This document shows positions 50,301 through 63,249 of a DNA stretch of 64,000 bases, in pieces. The notes beneath the pieces were generated by a model. It made no database searches and was not told the origin of the DNA. It worked only from the letters and a program-made list of their open reading frames with translations. Origin of the DNA: Numida meleagris (Eukaryota; Chordata; Aves; Galliformes; Numididae); NCBI RefSeq assembly GCF_002078875.1, contig NC_034411.1:7127009-7191008 (forward strand), in the 5' to 3' direction. The position numbers and the translations under genes were made by a program. Position 1 is the stretch's first letter; every line of letters begins with the position of its first letter.

Positions 50301-51680
50301 ATGACAGCCAAGTGCTAATGTGGGGTTATGGAAGATGCCAGACCCAAACAAGCTACTCACATCTGCAGGTGACAAAGAGCTGCATCACCAAAAAAGGTTT
50401 CCACGATGCAATTTGTCTTTTAAAAAACTTTCTCTCCCTGGGAATAAATCACATTTTTTATTTTAGGAGATGAAGAATGTTTCTTCTAGAGGAGTCCTTG
50501 CAGGTGTGACCAGCAGAATTGGAACACTACATCTTCAGGCTATTTACCGCTGCAGAGCAGTAAACAGCCTGAAGAGGTAGGGTGAGGGAGGGGTTCTCTC
50601 AGGTTGAGAGAGCAATTCTCACCCCTGGGTGCCCTGGTAAGGATTCAGCGGGGCAGCAGAGAAGGAGCCTGGTTGCATTTATCCACAACAAACCCATCTA
50701 CGTAAAACCATTTCCAAATTCAATTCCGATGTCCTTTCTGGGTGGGAGAGTACATACACTTTATGTTACTTCAGGAACATTTTGGTAAGTCCTCTGTTGT
50801 ATTTATTAAATGTAATCAAGTCAAGAAAAGAACAAGCAATTAAGCTGCTTGCCTTTTAATTAAACAGAATTATTTAAAATATCCTGCTTTTCCCTCTGCT
50901 GAAAGTGCTCTAGGAAAAGACTGTCTCAGTGGCAAAAGGTTACTGCAAACCAAGCCAATCTAATGAAAGCAGAGTAAACCTAGGTACCACAATGAAAGTA
51001 AAGCCCATCATCGCTTTTGCTCACTTTGCTGCACTTGCTTCATGTTTCCCCACTAACCTGCCACAAGCAGCAAGTCTTTTCATCATCCTCCAAGCACTCT
51101 CATTCTGGTGAAATGTGCTTCTTTAGTGGATATTTGTGTGGGTTTTTTGAACCTCAGGAATAGAATATATTGTTATTGGCAGCAGTCTTGAGATTCTAAA
51201 TGGGTATCAGTCTTTGTTTAATTTCAGTAAGCTGGGACAAAATCACTGAGGTTTCCACATACCTGACTTTCATTAGTAGTGACATACAACTGAAAGCACA
51301 TCAGGCTAGTGCCTTTTATTGTGCTCATTTTGTTGTTGTTCCTTCATGTATTTAGGAGGCCTGAAAGTTTTGGGGGGTATTTAGGAAAGGTCCTGGGAGA
51401 AAAGCCCCAGTGACTCTGGAATGGGAAAGCCATACACCAGAATGGGATTACCAATCTGCAGGGAAAAGCAGAAGTATTTTGTGTTGATGTTTTTGCTGGT
51501 TTCTATTTTGTTAAATCATTTAAGATGTGTTACTTTGGTCGATATCCATCTGACTCCGGGCACTAAGCAACTTCAAGAGAGAAGAAAGTCTGTTCTGAAA
51601 TTTAAGACATCTCTCCAGAAAGCTGTGACCAACAGACAGAAACTGGTGCCCAGTGCCCTGGGCACTGAAGCTATCAAAGA
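50300..51680. other. Unique noncoding sequence
   Basis: Nothing recognised: no exon-like frame above 90 codons, no RNA gene and no repeat. Confidence 0.5.
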
Positions 51681-53400
51681 TCAGAGGTGACGTTCTTTAT
51701 ATTTCAAAGAGCTGAAAATGCCCATAAAAAACAAGTGCAAGCTCTTCTTTGGGTCAAACCTTTCAAGTATTTTCCTTAGCATTTGCATAAACAATCTTTG
51801 CATGAGAGTTGGGGCTTGGAAGCACGCTGCACTAAGAACAAAGATAAAACAGCCCAGAACTGATATGACAGAGGAACTCATACCTCCCGTGATTCGACGT
51901 GCTGGGTTTAGCCATTCCCGTGCTATCCCGCTGCTCCCCACAGGAGGACATGGTGGCCTGCTCCTGCAGACCCACTGGAAGTAATGCCCTCCCAAGGCAG
52001 GCCTGGGGCCCATGGACAATGCAGAGACGTGCTCAGCGCAGCTCTGGCAGCTGCAGCTGGCAGCTATGTCCAGCCATGGCAGCGTGCCGTAGCCAAAGCC
52101 AGGCCTGTGAATGCTTATAATGAGCCCCAGGGTGACGCACGCGTACTTTTTGTCCCCTACCACTGTGGGCAGACAAACCATCATCAGGATGTGCAGAAGG
52201 CAAGGGGTTAACCAGCCCCGACCAGCTCAGGCACAGGGGGGCATATTCCAGATTAGCAGAGGAGCGCACAGCGTTTGTTAGAGGGGAGCTAAAATGATTT
52301 GCTGCTTGGAGGCCATTTCGTGCCACTCTCAGACAAATGCCTTGTAGAAGCCAGCAGGATGCTCCTCTAGTTATGGGCTGCAGCGGGACTTGGCTTTGGC
52401 ACTGAAGAAAAGGGATTTGTAAGGGAAGCTTCTGGTAGCAGCATGTACACAAGGGAAGTTGGGCACAGCAGCAGTTTTCTTTCAAAATCTCTCTGCTTCT
52501 GAAAGGCCACCCATGGGAAGCAGCCATCTCTGGTGCAGCTATTGTTTGCGGTGGATGCGTGCCACTGTTTGCAGCCAGGGTGGAGCGGAGGGAGCTCTAG
52601 GCCTCGCACACAGAAGATGAAGACTGCCCTCTGCCTTTCTGTCTTCAGAGGCCACTCATAGCACAAACGAGGCAAAAAGCAGAGGCTGGTAAGTCTGCCC
52701 TACACTGGGCTCCAGCAGCACCCAGCTCCCTCCTACGGCCAGAGCCTCAGCAGAGGGTTTCCTGAAGGAGCCAGAGGGCGCTGGGGCAGATCACCCAAGA
52801 CTGCTGACTGAGGCACCACGTACTCCCATTTAAGAGCTACAGGAGACACAGCAGTGAATTAGGAGAAGAAAGGGACCATTTGACACTCACACTGCTTTAA
52901 GACCGTTGCTACTAGGTTGAGCTTCTCCGTTACGGACAGGAAATTTGCATCCTGAGTGTGAACTGAAGCAAGAAGGGCCTGGAGCAAGGCCCCAGCTGAG
53001 GCGGCAGCAGAGCAGAGCCCGCTCCCCTGGTCTACCACCGAGACCCTCCTCCAGCTCCCTCCCTGCAAAGGGGAGAGTCCTCCAAGCCCACAAGGCCCAA
53101 GAGCCCTCTTTCACAGAGCAGTCTTTCAGTTCTGTTTCTTCATTTCCCCCTTGGCTTTCTTTTGGGACCAAGGTGAACATTCCCCAGAGAAGGAGGATGA
53201 GATTAAAAAGCAGCAGTTATCTGAAGCCTTGTGCATTGAACAAACACTGCACTACCTCCAAACAGAAAACATGCAGGCAGGGCACAAATCAAGGCCCAGC
53301 TAGGAGAGGTTTGTCCCTGGAAAGGTGTCGGGGCACATGCATTTGGGTGGCTGCTGCCTTCGGGCTGCCTGGAGCAAGTTTTGACCCAGGTTATTAATGC
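51681..53400. other. GC-richer stretch with overlapping open frames
   Basis: From about 51880 the sequence becomes visibly more GC-rich, and several open frames of 150-167 codons overlap on both strands: 51681-52184 and 52033-52527 reverse, 52945-53397 forward. Because they overlap in opposing frames, at most one could be coding, and none resembles a known family. The reverse frame ending at 52184 does start with ATG. CpG is present but not at island density as far as I can judge. It may hold an unrecognised transcript or be simply a GC shift. Confidence 0.35.
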
Positions 53401-53469
53401 AGCTTATTTGATACAGAGCTAACCAGGCGTGAGCTCAGAGGTCTGTTTATATTACAAGAGCGTGGGCCT

Positions 53470-53815
53470 TTGGGAGATTAACGCCTAGAGAAAAAGCATC
53501 TGTATTTGTTTTGAGGGCGAGGCTACAATTTAAATTCTTATGTTATCACACAAACTAGACAAGATAGATAATCAATGCCCTGTGATAGCTGGCGCTGAGG
53601 AAGTGAGCTAGTTTTGTTCTGCAGAATCATTATTCAGCATATAATTCTTTCTGCATTCATTTATATTTAAAGTCAGATCAGGCATTTATTTTCCTGAGAC
53701 TTTTATGAATTCATACCTATATTTTCATCTCTTATCATAAAGCAAAACTGCCTGGATTATGTCAGTTCTGTGATTTTTATTTTTATTTTTTGCAGCAACA
53801 TAAAAATATATTATA
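53470..53815. promoter_or_regulatory. Possible noncoding regulatory block
   Basis: An AT-rich, repeat-free block with GATA-like words (AAGATAGATAATCAATG near 53561-53577, CTTATCATAAAG near 53732) and ATTATTCAGCATATAATTC near 53630. It abuts the ancient CR1 that starts at 53836. Motif density is the only support. Confidence 0.2.
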
Positions 53816-53835
53816 TTATTGCAAAACACTATGTC

Positions 53836-55440
53836 GCAGGAATCATATAGATGTCAAGCTAAAAGGAAACTTAAGAGGGCATCCAGTCTATCTTCCTACC
53901 CAGAAGCAGTATCAAGTTTACTTCCATCCATGACAGGTGTCTGTCAAACTTCCTAAAACCTTCCGAGGAGCATCTGCAGCATCCCTAGGTAACCTGTTCC
54001 AGTGCTTAACAGTCTTATGTACACAGACATTTTTTAAATAGCCAAAAGCCTTGTTTGGCTACTAGCAGAGCCAAACTCTGAATTTATTTTCCTGACTTTA
54101 ATCCACACCTTAGTTAAGTCCAACTCTTTGCAAACATCTGAATGTAAATCCACAGATGCTCTGCACCTTTAGATGGTAAAGCAGACACAGAGACATGATG
54201 ACTGTCAGTGTAAAGGGAGCAGCTAGCACACATCAGGGTCAGTAGCGCTGTTGAGAGGTAGGTGTGTGACACTTCTCATTATGCCTGAGCAAGTAAGAAC
54301 ACTGACTTGCTAAATCTTGAATGTGGTTTGGTTTTCGCAGAGCCTTCTATTAAATGGGTGAAAATATAGTACTTACTGTCCTATGCTCGGTGGACATGTT
54401 GACTGATCGATCTGCATCTTTTTCCTAACAGCATCTGCCTACTAGAAGGCTTACGCCTTCCCTCAGACATCTTTCCTAGATAAACACACACAAATGTTTC
54501 AGTCTTTCAGCACAGACCGTACTTTCTAAATCTTGAACCACTTGGGGGTCATTTTTCTGGAATACAGCCCGTTTTTCTGCATCACTTTTAAAAGTTCAAA
54601 ACCAGACCCAAAAATCCAGCTTTCAGCTTTTTAGCACGGAATAGAGACGTCTTACACCCAACAGCTTTGCTCATAATCTGCACACTAAGTGTTGTTCTTT
54701 TAGTGCCACTGTTGCATATTTCATTCCTGTTCTATTTGCCAGGATCTACTGCACCACATTCTCTCCTGCTGCCACATCTCTGTGTATTTACAGATTACCG
54801 GATGCATACTACTTTGCAATTTTATCATCTGAATGCCATCATGATGGTAACATTTTTTTGCTAACGTATCATGTTCTTCTTTCCTACTCCCATTCCTGTC
54901 TTCAAAAGAACTTCTGTAGCCACTCAACCTTGTACCCTCCTTATTTTTATCAGTAATGAAATTATCAGCTAGAACCAGGCCCATGATTAACCCTGCTCGG
55001 AAAGCAAAAGGAAATTCTGATTTTAGCAGGGCGCTCAGCAGAGCGCAGGTTATTAAAGAGGCAGGCTGTTCCCTGTTATTCAGGCCAAATTTCTGCAGTT
55101 TACCTATGAGCCACAGCGTCAAAAGCCTGGCTACTGTCAAGATGCATCACGTTTACCTTTTTCTCCTTATCCACACTAAGCCAGTTTCCCTGTGAAGGAA
55201 GACAATTAGATTGGTTTAACGTGATTTGTTCTTGACAAATGTGTGTTGACTCTTTTTTATCACCTTATTATCTGGATGGTGCTTACACATGGATTGCTTA
55301 ATAATTTCTTCTAGTATCTTTCCAAATATCAAGGTTAAACCGACTTGTGTAATTCCCAAGACCCTTTCTTTTCTCCATTTTATTAACAGTCTAGTGCAGG
55401 AAAAGACGGACGCCTTGAAGAGAAGCAAGAGTTTGTGTGC
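53836..55440 (-). mobile_element. Ancient CR1-family LINE, about 1.6 kb, degenerate
   Basis: Several collinear, minus-strand pieces point to one old copy. The CR1-like 3' terminus lies at 53836-54050 (plus-strand AGGAATCATATAGATGTCAA, CCTAGGTAACCTGTTCCAG). Sequence typical of the late ORF2 region follows at 54460-54770 (TTTCAGTCTTTCAGCACAG, CTTGAACCACTTGGGGGTC, TTTTTCTGCATCACTTTTAA). Reverse transcriptase lies at about 55080-55420. There, a minus-strand frame keeps GKILEEIIKQ and VIKKSQHTFVKNKS (CR1-type GKIMEQI and ENQHGFTKGKS), and after a stop, VMHLDSSQAFDAVAH matches the YLDFSKAFD catalytic-aspartate motif. Stops and frameshifts make it inert. Spacing from that motif to the 3' end, about 1.3 kb, agrees with CR1. 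Parts of 54060-54450 are not recognisable, so two copies cannot be excluded. Confidence 0.75.
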
Positions 55441-55444
55441 ACTG

Positions 55445-55930
55445 CAATAGCTACATTCACATATTTAGACAAGAAACATCTAAATATTTTCTAAAAAGCA
55501 CAGGCCAAAATGGTGAGTTGAATTTATCTTCTACATTATCTTGGGATGAGACAAAAATAAGCAAAGTCTAGGGTACATGACCAGAAATGAATATTATATA
55601 AACAGAATCATTCATTGTCACGGAAATATGATCGCTATTATATAACCTCTTCCAACCTCCTGCCAGTGGATGATTATTTCTTACAGAGTGTTTTCCACTG
55701 CTTTACTCAAAAGAGACTTAAGCAAATCAGTAAATAGCTTCCCTCTGCTTCCCTTGGGAAACTGTTGCATGGCTGTATAACCATCACTTAGGTCTCACTG
55801 AAATCTGTAATGTAATACTGAATCATGTATTTAATAGCAGCTAATTGTGACAACCAAGATGTAGCAGTAACACTACCCCTCTTTTCATTCTCTCATTGAC
55901 ACAACTCTCTCTATCCACAGGTGTTATATC
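55445..55930. other. Unique noncoding sequence between two CR1 copies
   Basis: No gene or clear repeat. A phrase near 55650-55720 (CCAACCTCCTGCCAGTGG) may be a further diverged CR1 scrap but is not claimed. Confidence 0.45.
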
Positions 55931-55934
55931 TGAT

Positions 55935-56152
55935 TCAGGTTTTATATTAGGAAAAATTTCTTCTCTGAAAGAGTGGTCAGGTGCTGGAATGGGCTACCCA
56001 GGGAGGTGGTGGAGTCACCATCCCTGCAGTTGTCCCAGAAACATTTAGATGTGGTACTGAGGGACGTGGTTTAGTGGGGAAATATTGGTGGGAGGTGGAT
56101 GGTTGGACTGGGTGATCTTGGAGGTCTTTTCCTGCTTTGGTGATTCTATTAG
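55935..56152 (+). mobile_element. CR1 LINE 3' end
   Basis: A plus-strand CR1 3' untranslated region: TATTAGGAAAAATTTCTTCT, GAGTGGTCAGGTGCTGGAAT, GGGCTACCCAGGGAGGTGG, TGGAGTCACCATCCCTG, GAGGGACGTGGTTTAGTGGG, GGTTGGACTGGGTGATCTTG and the end TGGTGATTCTATT at about 56140-56152. It is 5'-truncated to about 218 bases and keeps just one terminal octamer. Confidence 0.93.
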
Positions 56153-57623
56153 TGTACTGAGTGTCTCCCACATTCTTGTTGCTCTCTACAACAGTTCCTG
56201 GTGGAGGAATAGGTCTTCACCAAAGAAATATCTTGCAAGAGGGAAGGAGAACAAGAATAGCACTACACCTGCTGCATTACAATGCCACTATAGTAGAATG
56301 ATTTTTCCTTATACAAGAGGCTGCATTACGTGTTAGATTTCACCTATCAACAACTCAAGCAGAACAGATCTTGTGCAGACACTGATCTTTTGAGGACCCT
56401 CTAAATACACTGAAAAGTTGAAGCAATATTTGGGAAGGAATTCTGGGGGGATCTGAAGGTAGTCGCAGGGAAATTTTTCAGGTTCTATTTTATTTTTTTA
56501 AATAGAGATTAAAGAAGCCTTAAACTCTCCTGTTTTCAGCAGACTGAAAAAAACCTGCCTCTTCATAAAATATTTTTGACTCAGATTAAGCATAGCTAGA
56601 ACGCTGCATTGTAATACATTCATACTTGTTCAATTAGGTATGAAGGAATATACCTTCTGCCCTTACCACCACTGATGTGTGTGATATACACAGAGAAACA
56701 TACACAAGTGGCTGAATCCAGCAAGCTAAATCTAAACACATCTAGATACTGTCTAGATACTTCAGCACACCTATACTGAAATGCTCAAAACACAGGCTCT
56801 GTCAGTGAAGGCTGAGACTTCGTTAATTCCAACCCACCACTTTTCTACTTCTATCCTGATCCAGTTCCATTCAAATTCTTCTGCTAAACTGGCATGTCTA
56901 GAGGAGAACAGGCTCCCAAGCTGCTTACACTCCACATCTACCACTATTCCAGCTATTTCAGGTATGCTCTGGCCATTTCTATTTGTAACATGTTCGAAGA
57001 CTCAGAGGTTTACAGCCAGCTGAGAATGCATTGAGTTCTCATCATCACAACGGCTGCTAAGATTTATTTCTTTATACCAGCCCTTGTATCTATTGAAGTA
57101 AAGTGAGATTAGTTTTGATGTTGACTTCGGATTCCCTGTAACCTGTTCTCACATTCAGACAGCGGCTGGAAGTGAAGCATAGCTGCAGTATCACACGATA
57201 AACCCACGGCACGAATAAATGCTGTTTCCCATTCTCCATGCATTTAAATCAGAGGTAGTTGACCCGTTTAGGATATAATCTATTCAGCTAATAAAATCCA
57301 GCTGGCACATAGTAAAATGTTTTAATCCATGATCCATGCATATACTTCTCTAGAAAAAAAGATGGTTACTGAGTGTAGCATATAAAACGTGCCCTGAGCT
57401 AGAGAGCCAAAGCCCTTTAGCACAGAGACATTTCTGAATTGTGAACTTTATAAAACCCAACCCATAAGTTCTGCAGATGTAGCTTATTGCTGAGAAAAAT
57501 CTAGGATGTTAACTGCCAGTGTTAGCTCATATAAGTTGGTATTTGTAAGAAGTGAGCTGTATAACTTGTATTATTTTTCTCACCTTCCCTGTATAGTAAA
57601 ACCCAGCAATTGTAAATTAAGGC

Positions 57624-57638
57624 TTTTTTTTTTTTTTT
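57624..57638. repeat. Poly(T) run, 15 bases
   Basis: Uninterrupted T homopolymer after GGC. Confidence 0.92.
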
Positions 57639-60600
57639 CTGGATTGCTTTGGGGATTTAATGGGGGTAAGAATGCAGTTTTGTCCTCTGCCATTTCTAAA
57701 AACTGCACAAATCAAAGTGCATTTTGTAAAAGAATTTTACTACCTGTTTAATAACTTTTTAAAAGGTTCCACTATTGCATCATGGGACTACATACATGGC
57801 AAGTCTTTTCCTTCATGGACAAACAAAGAACATACCCAGGTAATGCTCCGTAACACTAATAGCAGTGGCCATCTAGAAATCCCTTTTGCATTGTAAGTGA
57901 AGATAACCAGAAAAGCTAGTTCACTTGAAACTTTATTTTAAGACTTGGGGTTTGGACACCAATCCATACAAGCTGTTTAGCACCAGATTATCCAGACTGT
58001 ATCGGTTTTCCTTAATTTTATGGCTGTCTGACTATAATTTTGTACAGAGACAGAAAGAGATAGAAAGTAAATCAAAATAATGCACAGGGATGGATGCCTT
58101 ACACTGTCCACTGAAAGCTATTTCCTTCACCTGGCTGCAGACACCACTTGATTCTGAGTATCCACAGTAGGACTTTTGCTTTTGGCACTTCATACTATCA
58201 AGAAGCTTCTCTGCATGCTAATAAAGATGCCAGGAAGACCAGCTGCTCCTAAAAAGTTTGCAGGGAAGCAGATATAATTAATTCACAAGTTGGAAGCACA
58301 TTTGACAGAATGGTTTTGTTACTCCCAAACAATTGAGAAGCTCATATGAGAAATGTACATGCAAGTACATCTGCTCTCACTTAAGTCCCATACATTTACG
58401 CTATCCTAACTGAAGACACTGTAGACCACTCTCATAGCTAGCCATGAAGATGATTTGCAGAATAATCTGAATACTGCTGTGCAATGAAAAGCTTGATCAA
58501 TAGGCCCCATAAGTTAGAACGTACTAACTCATGGCATTTTAATGGCATGTCCAAGAATGTTAAGATCAGTCAAAGTCTACCTGGCTGAGCATGTTTACTA
58601 GGGCTTTGGTCTTCTTTGGGTCATCACGATCATGACTTCCATCAAACTCAGCGTTCAAGACTCACAGCAATAAGAAAAGGATTATTTAAACATTTTCTTC
58701 TTGCTTTTTTTTTTATCAACCACATTCACATAAACTTGTCACCCATTTGCATACATTTGAGCAGTCTTCCTGACTATAAGGCATCTGCACTTTTATGTTC
58801 ATTTCCCTGACATCTGGAGTGCTATAAATTCACTGCTTACCTTATTTTTTTCCTTTTTGTCTCTCCCTCTCCCCCAAAGAAGTGTTGACAGTAGTACGGA
58901 TCGATCCAGTCACATTCAGATACAAACTCACTGGAGATTTCCAAGGTTAAATGACTCAAACTGGACCAAAAAGTTAAAGTAGTGGGAAAAAAAATGCCAG
59001 TTGTGTCTCTAAGGAGAAAGAAGCATTACCATTCCACCACAAGACAATTCAAAGACAAATATTAGTAAGAAAGAAGTCAAGAGCTTAGATACATGGCTAA
59101 TGTTGCTTCAAGACATGTTGGAAAGAGACAGCGGGGCACAGATGACCAGACCAGCTCCTTGTTGGGTAAGCAGGTGTTAATATCAGCACCCCAGGGCAAA
59201 GCACGCCTCAGGGAGGTTCTGGAGTGTTGGACAGAGCAATCCTGCAGCCTTCCTTTAGACTACCAGACCGTTAAGAGACCACCACAGCACTGAGTGGGGG
59301 GTAGTGGACACTGTACTGTGAATATGGAAGCTGCATGTTTGCTTAATGGGGATGTTTGGAGTAGCTGAAGCACCCAAATGGGACATATGAGAACCACTTT
59401 GTAGGTCTCCAAGGTATTGCAACACACAATGCAAATGTACAATTAAGTTTTGCAAAGCTGGCCAGCCACCAAAGGTTTTGAAGTTGGCTGAATACAAAGT
59501 TCCTTGATTATTCCCCTGACTCTCAGCTTTCCCTGTAGATTGAATCAAAAAGTACAGATAATACAAACAATGCTGCTCATTCTCCTGTTGCCTGAACACT
59601 GATCCATTTTTCTTGCTCCACTGGGACAGATGAAATAAGAGGAATGAAAACAAGGCTGGTCTGGTGTCTGCTGAGGGATCATCTCTTACTAGCCAAGAAA
59701 TGGCAAAATCCTCCTAAAGTTTCTTTGGGGAATATTTATTTTGCCCTGCGCTTTTACTATGATAGCGTTAATCCAATAGATTTGCTAAGCAGTAAAGCGT
59801 TAACTGGCATGTCTGAAAAATGCTTATTGGGTAATGCACCTGCATGGGGAAAGGACTGAAAATGTCGTTTACACAAGGGTGTGGACCATACATGACAAAG
59901 AACACATTATATGTTTCCCTCATGGTAAAATATGTTGAGGTAATGGGGAGCAGGGTTAAAAGCTGAAGAGCCTGTATTTATGCATCAAGTTCAAGAGGTC
60001 GTTTTAATTTCTACCCCCGATCAATGATGACAAACTTCAGCTCTGCTTCTGTAGGCACTCCAACACCCTGTGAGGGGTGACCGCCGCTTGTTCATCTAGC
60101 ACGCATTCCTGTGTGGGCAACTTAAATTCCCTTAAGCTGGCAATAAGAGGAAAACATTGCGCCAAGCATGACAGAAAAGGCAAGTGGAGAAGGAGAAAGA
60201 GTGAAGTTAAACTGTGTGGAATTGACAACAATGAAAAATCGGGGTGCTAAATCACGTCTGCAGTCGTTCTGCCTATCACTCCCCATGAAGATACGGAGTC
60301 TTCTTACATCTGGGAAACAAGTTGCCTGTCCCCACGGTTTTCTCCATAAGCTGCAAGCACATCGGGGAGCCTTCACCAGACTCCTTGCCTCTCCCTACCG
60401 AGTTACACTGCCCACAGCCTCCAGCATCACGCAGGCTCCCAGAGCCCACAGCTTTTTTCCTTCTTTGCTGTTGTTGGCTGCTCTCGGTGCTAGGGCTCAA
60501 GTCCTGTCAGCAGAAGCTTTGCAGCGGATGCACAGCGAACCTGCCTGACATGTTACAAACTGACACAATTCCAGCGGTAGCCAGTGGTCTCGCATAATGC

Positions 60601-61019
60601 AGTTATTTTTTCCAGGCCTGTTTTCTTCTTCCAGCTGAGCTCCCAAAAGGCAGCAATGCTTTCATAGACCCACACAGTGAAAAAATGAGCAACAGCAGCG
60701 TCCAAAAGGCTTTTGTTCGTTATTGCATCCAGCCCTGCTGGAGTGTTCAGACAAACCAGAGGGCGAGCTTGGCTAGCGTTCCCTGACTGAAACACTGAGA
60801 GCGCCTGACCAAGACTTCATGTGTTGGAGCTGCCCTGCTTCCCACAATGCTGCTTAAAGCCTACAAGAAGAGTGGTTGGCAAGTGAGGGCATCAAACCAC
60901 ACGAGGTCTCCCAGTCTCTGGGCTGTCTGCTCCTTCTCTCCCTTCTCTCCTGAGGGCACCTGGGTAGTGATGCAGCTTTGCCACCATAGAAGCTGAGGTA
61001 ATCCAGGGTTCAGGACCAA

Positions 61020-61036
61020 TTTTTTTTTTTTTTTTT
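61020..61036. repeat. Poly(T) run, 17 bases
   Basis: Uninterrupted T homopolymer; no retrocopy body identified on either side. Confidence 0.92.
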
Positions 61037-61817
61037 GAAGCAACTTCAAAGGACCTTCATTTGCAGCAGGATCTCAGCTTCTAGAAGCCTCTGTCAACTC
61101 TGAAAATGTCTGCTGAGAGGTTTTCAAATCCACATTTAACCAAAACTGCAATAAGCAATTTCCATCACTTACAGAGTTCTGGCTTACAGTATAGCTTGCA
61201 GCTCAGGACAAAGCCTGGTCCATAATGAAATACAAGAGGCAACCTGAGAGAGAGCCAAGGAGAGGGCTTGCCTGATCCAGGTGAAGCCTTGTGGAACACA
61301 AAGCCAGTGATAGACATGCCAAAGGTTTGCATTGGCTCCACCATACTGAAAAGCTGTCCTTTCCATAGTGCTCTCTTTCTCACTGCAAAAGCAAAGCTGA
61401 AAAAGATAACCCCATAATACCTATTAAGCTCCAAACACACAGTTACCTACACGCAGCATGTACATCTCCCTGCCTGCTGTCCCTCCTCTCCCCCAACTAT
61501 GGGCACAGAGCTCCAGATGAGCAGTTTCAATTACTTGAACAATGATCTTGGAAGTAAAATATTTCCCTCATTGCCACAAATCTTTATAAGTAGCGAAATA
61601 AACACCACAACATGCCTTCTTCCAACAGCTGGAAAATTATGGTCTGACTCGAATGACATCATTCTATTTTCCTACGGAATTTTAGCGCTGTGAGATTTCA
61701 GGGAGAAACTGAGTGGTGGCTCGAAGCAGGGTGCAAGACAGTGTCGTGGTGAAGTGGGCAAACCAGAGAAAGGTGAAGCTGTTTATATAGGGCCTACTGC
61801 AGGATAAATGCTTACAG

Positions 61818-61853
<36 letters not shown>
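61818..61853. repeat. Poly(A) run, 36 bases
   Basis: The longest homopolymer in the window, uninterrupted. CR1 copies do not carry poly(A) tails, so this is not a CR1 end. There is no clear polyadenylation hexamer just upstream (GGATAAATG is the nearest AT-rich word) and no target-site duplication that I can match to GAAAGATTCC downstream. A microsatellite expansion is the simplest reading. Confidence 0.95.
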
Positions 61854-61855
<2 letters not shown>

Positions 61856-63039
61856 AAGATTCCTTAAAAGCAGACCAAACAAGCTGTTCTTCTGGCTTAC
61901 AGCCATTGCCCAGTTCCAGCCTTCAGCAGCCCCATCCTATCTCTAATCTATGACATTACGTTGTTTCTCAACATCTTTTATTGTTCTTCCCCTGTCTTCC
62001 TACACTGCTGAAAAAAAGCTATGGAAGATGTATCCCAGTGAGGAAATATCTCTGCCAATACCAATGCAATTCGAGGAGCTCTTCAAAGGAGGCAGCATTA
62101 AGTCTAAACCTTTAATTATATGCTCTGCTGTGGATGTCATCAGAAGGTGTGTGACCACACTGGGTATACTGCAATTGCTTCTATTGCAGAGAGGTTTGAC
62201 GCAAAAGAAAGTCTTGGTCCTGGAAAGTTACAGAGCCAAGTCCCAAAACACGTCTCCAGATTAGAGAAGACGGTGAAACATCTGATGGTAACAGAGTCAA
62301 AATTGCACTTGGCCAGATGCTGAGAAGAGATGCAAGCAACAATTTCTAGCAGGAGGTGAAAGCTCAAGTTTACAGTGTCACCATAATCAGAGATGTAGGC
62401 TTCAGCTAATTTCTAGGCTAAGCCTGGGCCTCACCTACAGCAAGACAGTAGGAGCCACCCGATCTTCATTCCCTGACCCAACAGGCCAGGTCTGATCATT
62501 CAAAATTTGGTCAGCTGCTCTGAAAATTTCTTGAGCACAATTCTAACTCAGCACAGCTCAGTGCAATTAGGTTCTTCATAGATGGATCCAAAAAATCTCC
62601 AAAGCCAAACAGAAGTTCTGAATTGCCCCTGGTGATCTCTGCTTTGCAATAAACTACCTGCTTACTCAAAATTGTAGCTGTGGGAAACCAGCAGCAGCAC
62701 TGGTGCTGACTCTGAGTAGCAATCAGGCTGAACACTAGGAAAATCAGAAATGAAAAAGGGAATGAGAATATGAGAAACACAGCTTTGTTGAAATTTCTTT
62801 TCTCTTTTGATTCCCATAGCAGGCCTTGAAACATCTTTTCAGTGTTCCCAAAACAACACAAACAACTTCAGTAGCTTTGGTTTCTACAAATTTCTCTTAC
62901 TTCTTCACCCTGCCCCTCCTAATTTTCCTTCTTTCCTTGAATAACCACGTACTTAACCCAGGATGACAGAACTAGAAAGCCAAACTTCCTCCAAGCCAGG
63001 AATAACCCTGCTCCCACCTTGCAAAGTTTTTCTACATCC

Positions 63040-63063
63040 TTTTTTTTTTTTTTTTTTTTTTTT
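63040..63063. repeat. Poly(T) run, 24 bases
   Basis: Uninterrupted T homopolymer between CATCC and GTCATGC; no retroelement body recognised. Confidence 0.94.
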
Positions 63064-63249
63064 GTCATGCAAAGGAATGAGCATCACACAATAGAACCTG
63101 AAATTCCATACTTCACAAGTTAACTTTGTTTGCTGCTATTATTTATACGCAATTCCAACAGCTTATTAACTTTCAATCACCGTAACCATTTAGTGGAATC
63201 AAGAAGAAAAAGCAATGCTTCAACACTTCAACAATGAGGATCAAAACTG

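Larger units (their letters stand above)
56155..63240. other. Unique noncoding sequence, 7.1 kb
   Basis: No exon, RNA gene or recognised mobile element. Homopolymers are listed separately. Open frames up to about 132 codons (59255-59653 reverse) and 126 codons (60168-60548 forward) have no family resemblance. Confidence 0.5.

Noticed and set aside
55216..55428. 70-codon minus-strand frame
   Set aside because: It is a surviving piece of CR1-type reverse transcriptase inside a broken element.
61682..61906. Minus-strand frame with a long phenylalanine run
   Set aside because: The run is produced by the 36-base poly(A) tract; not coding.
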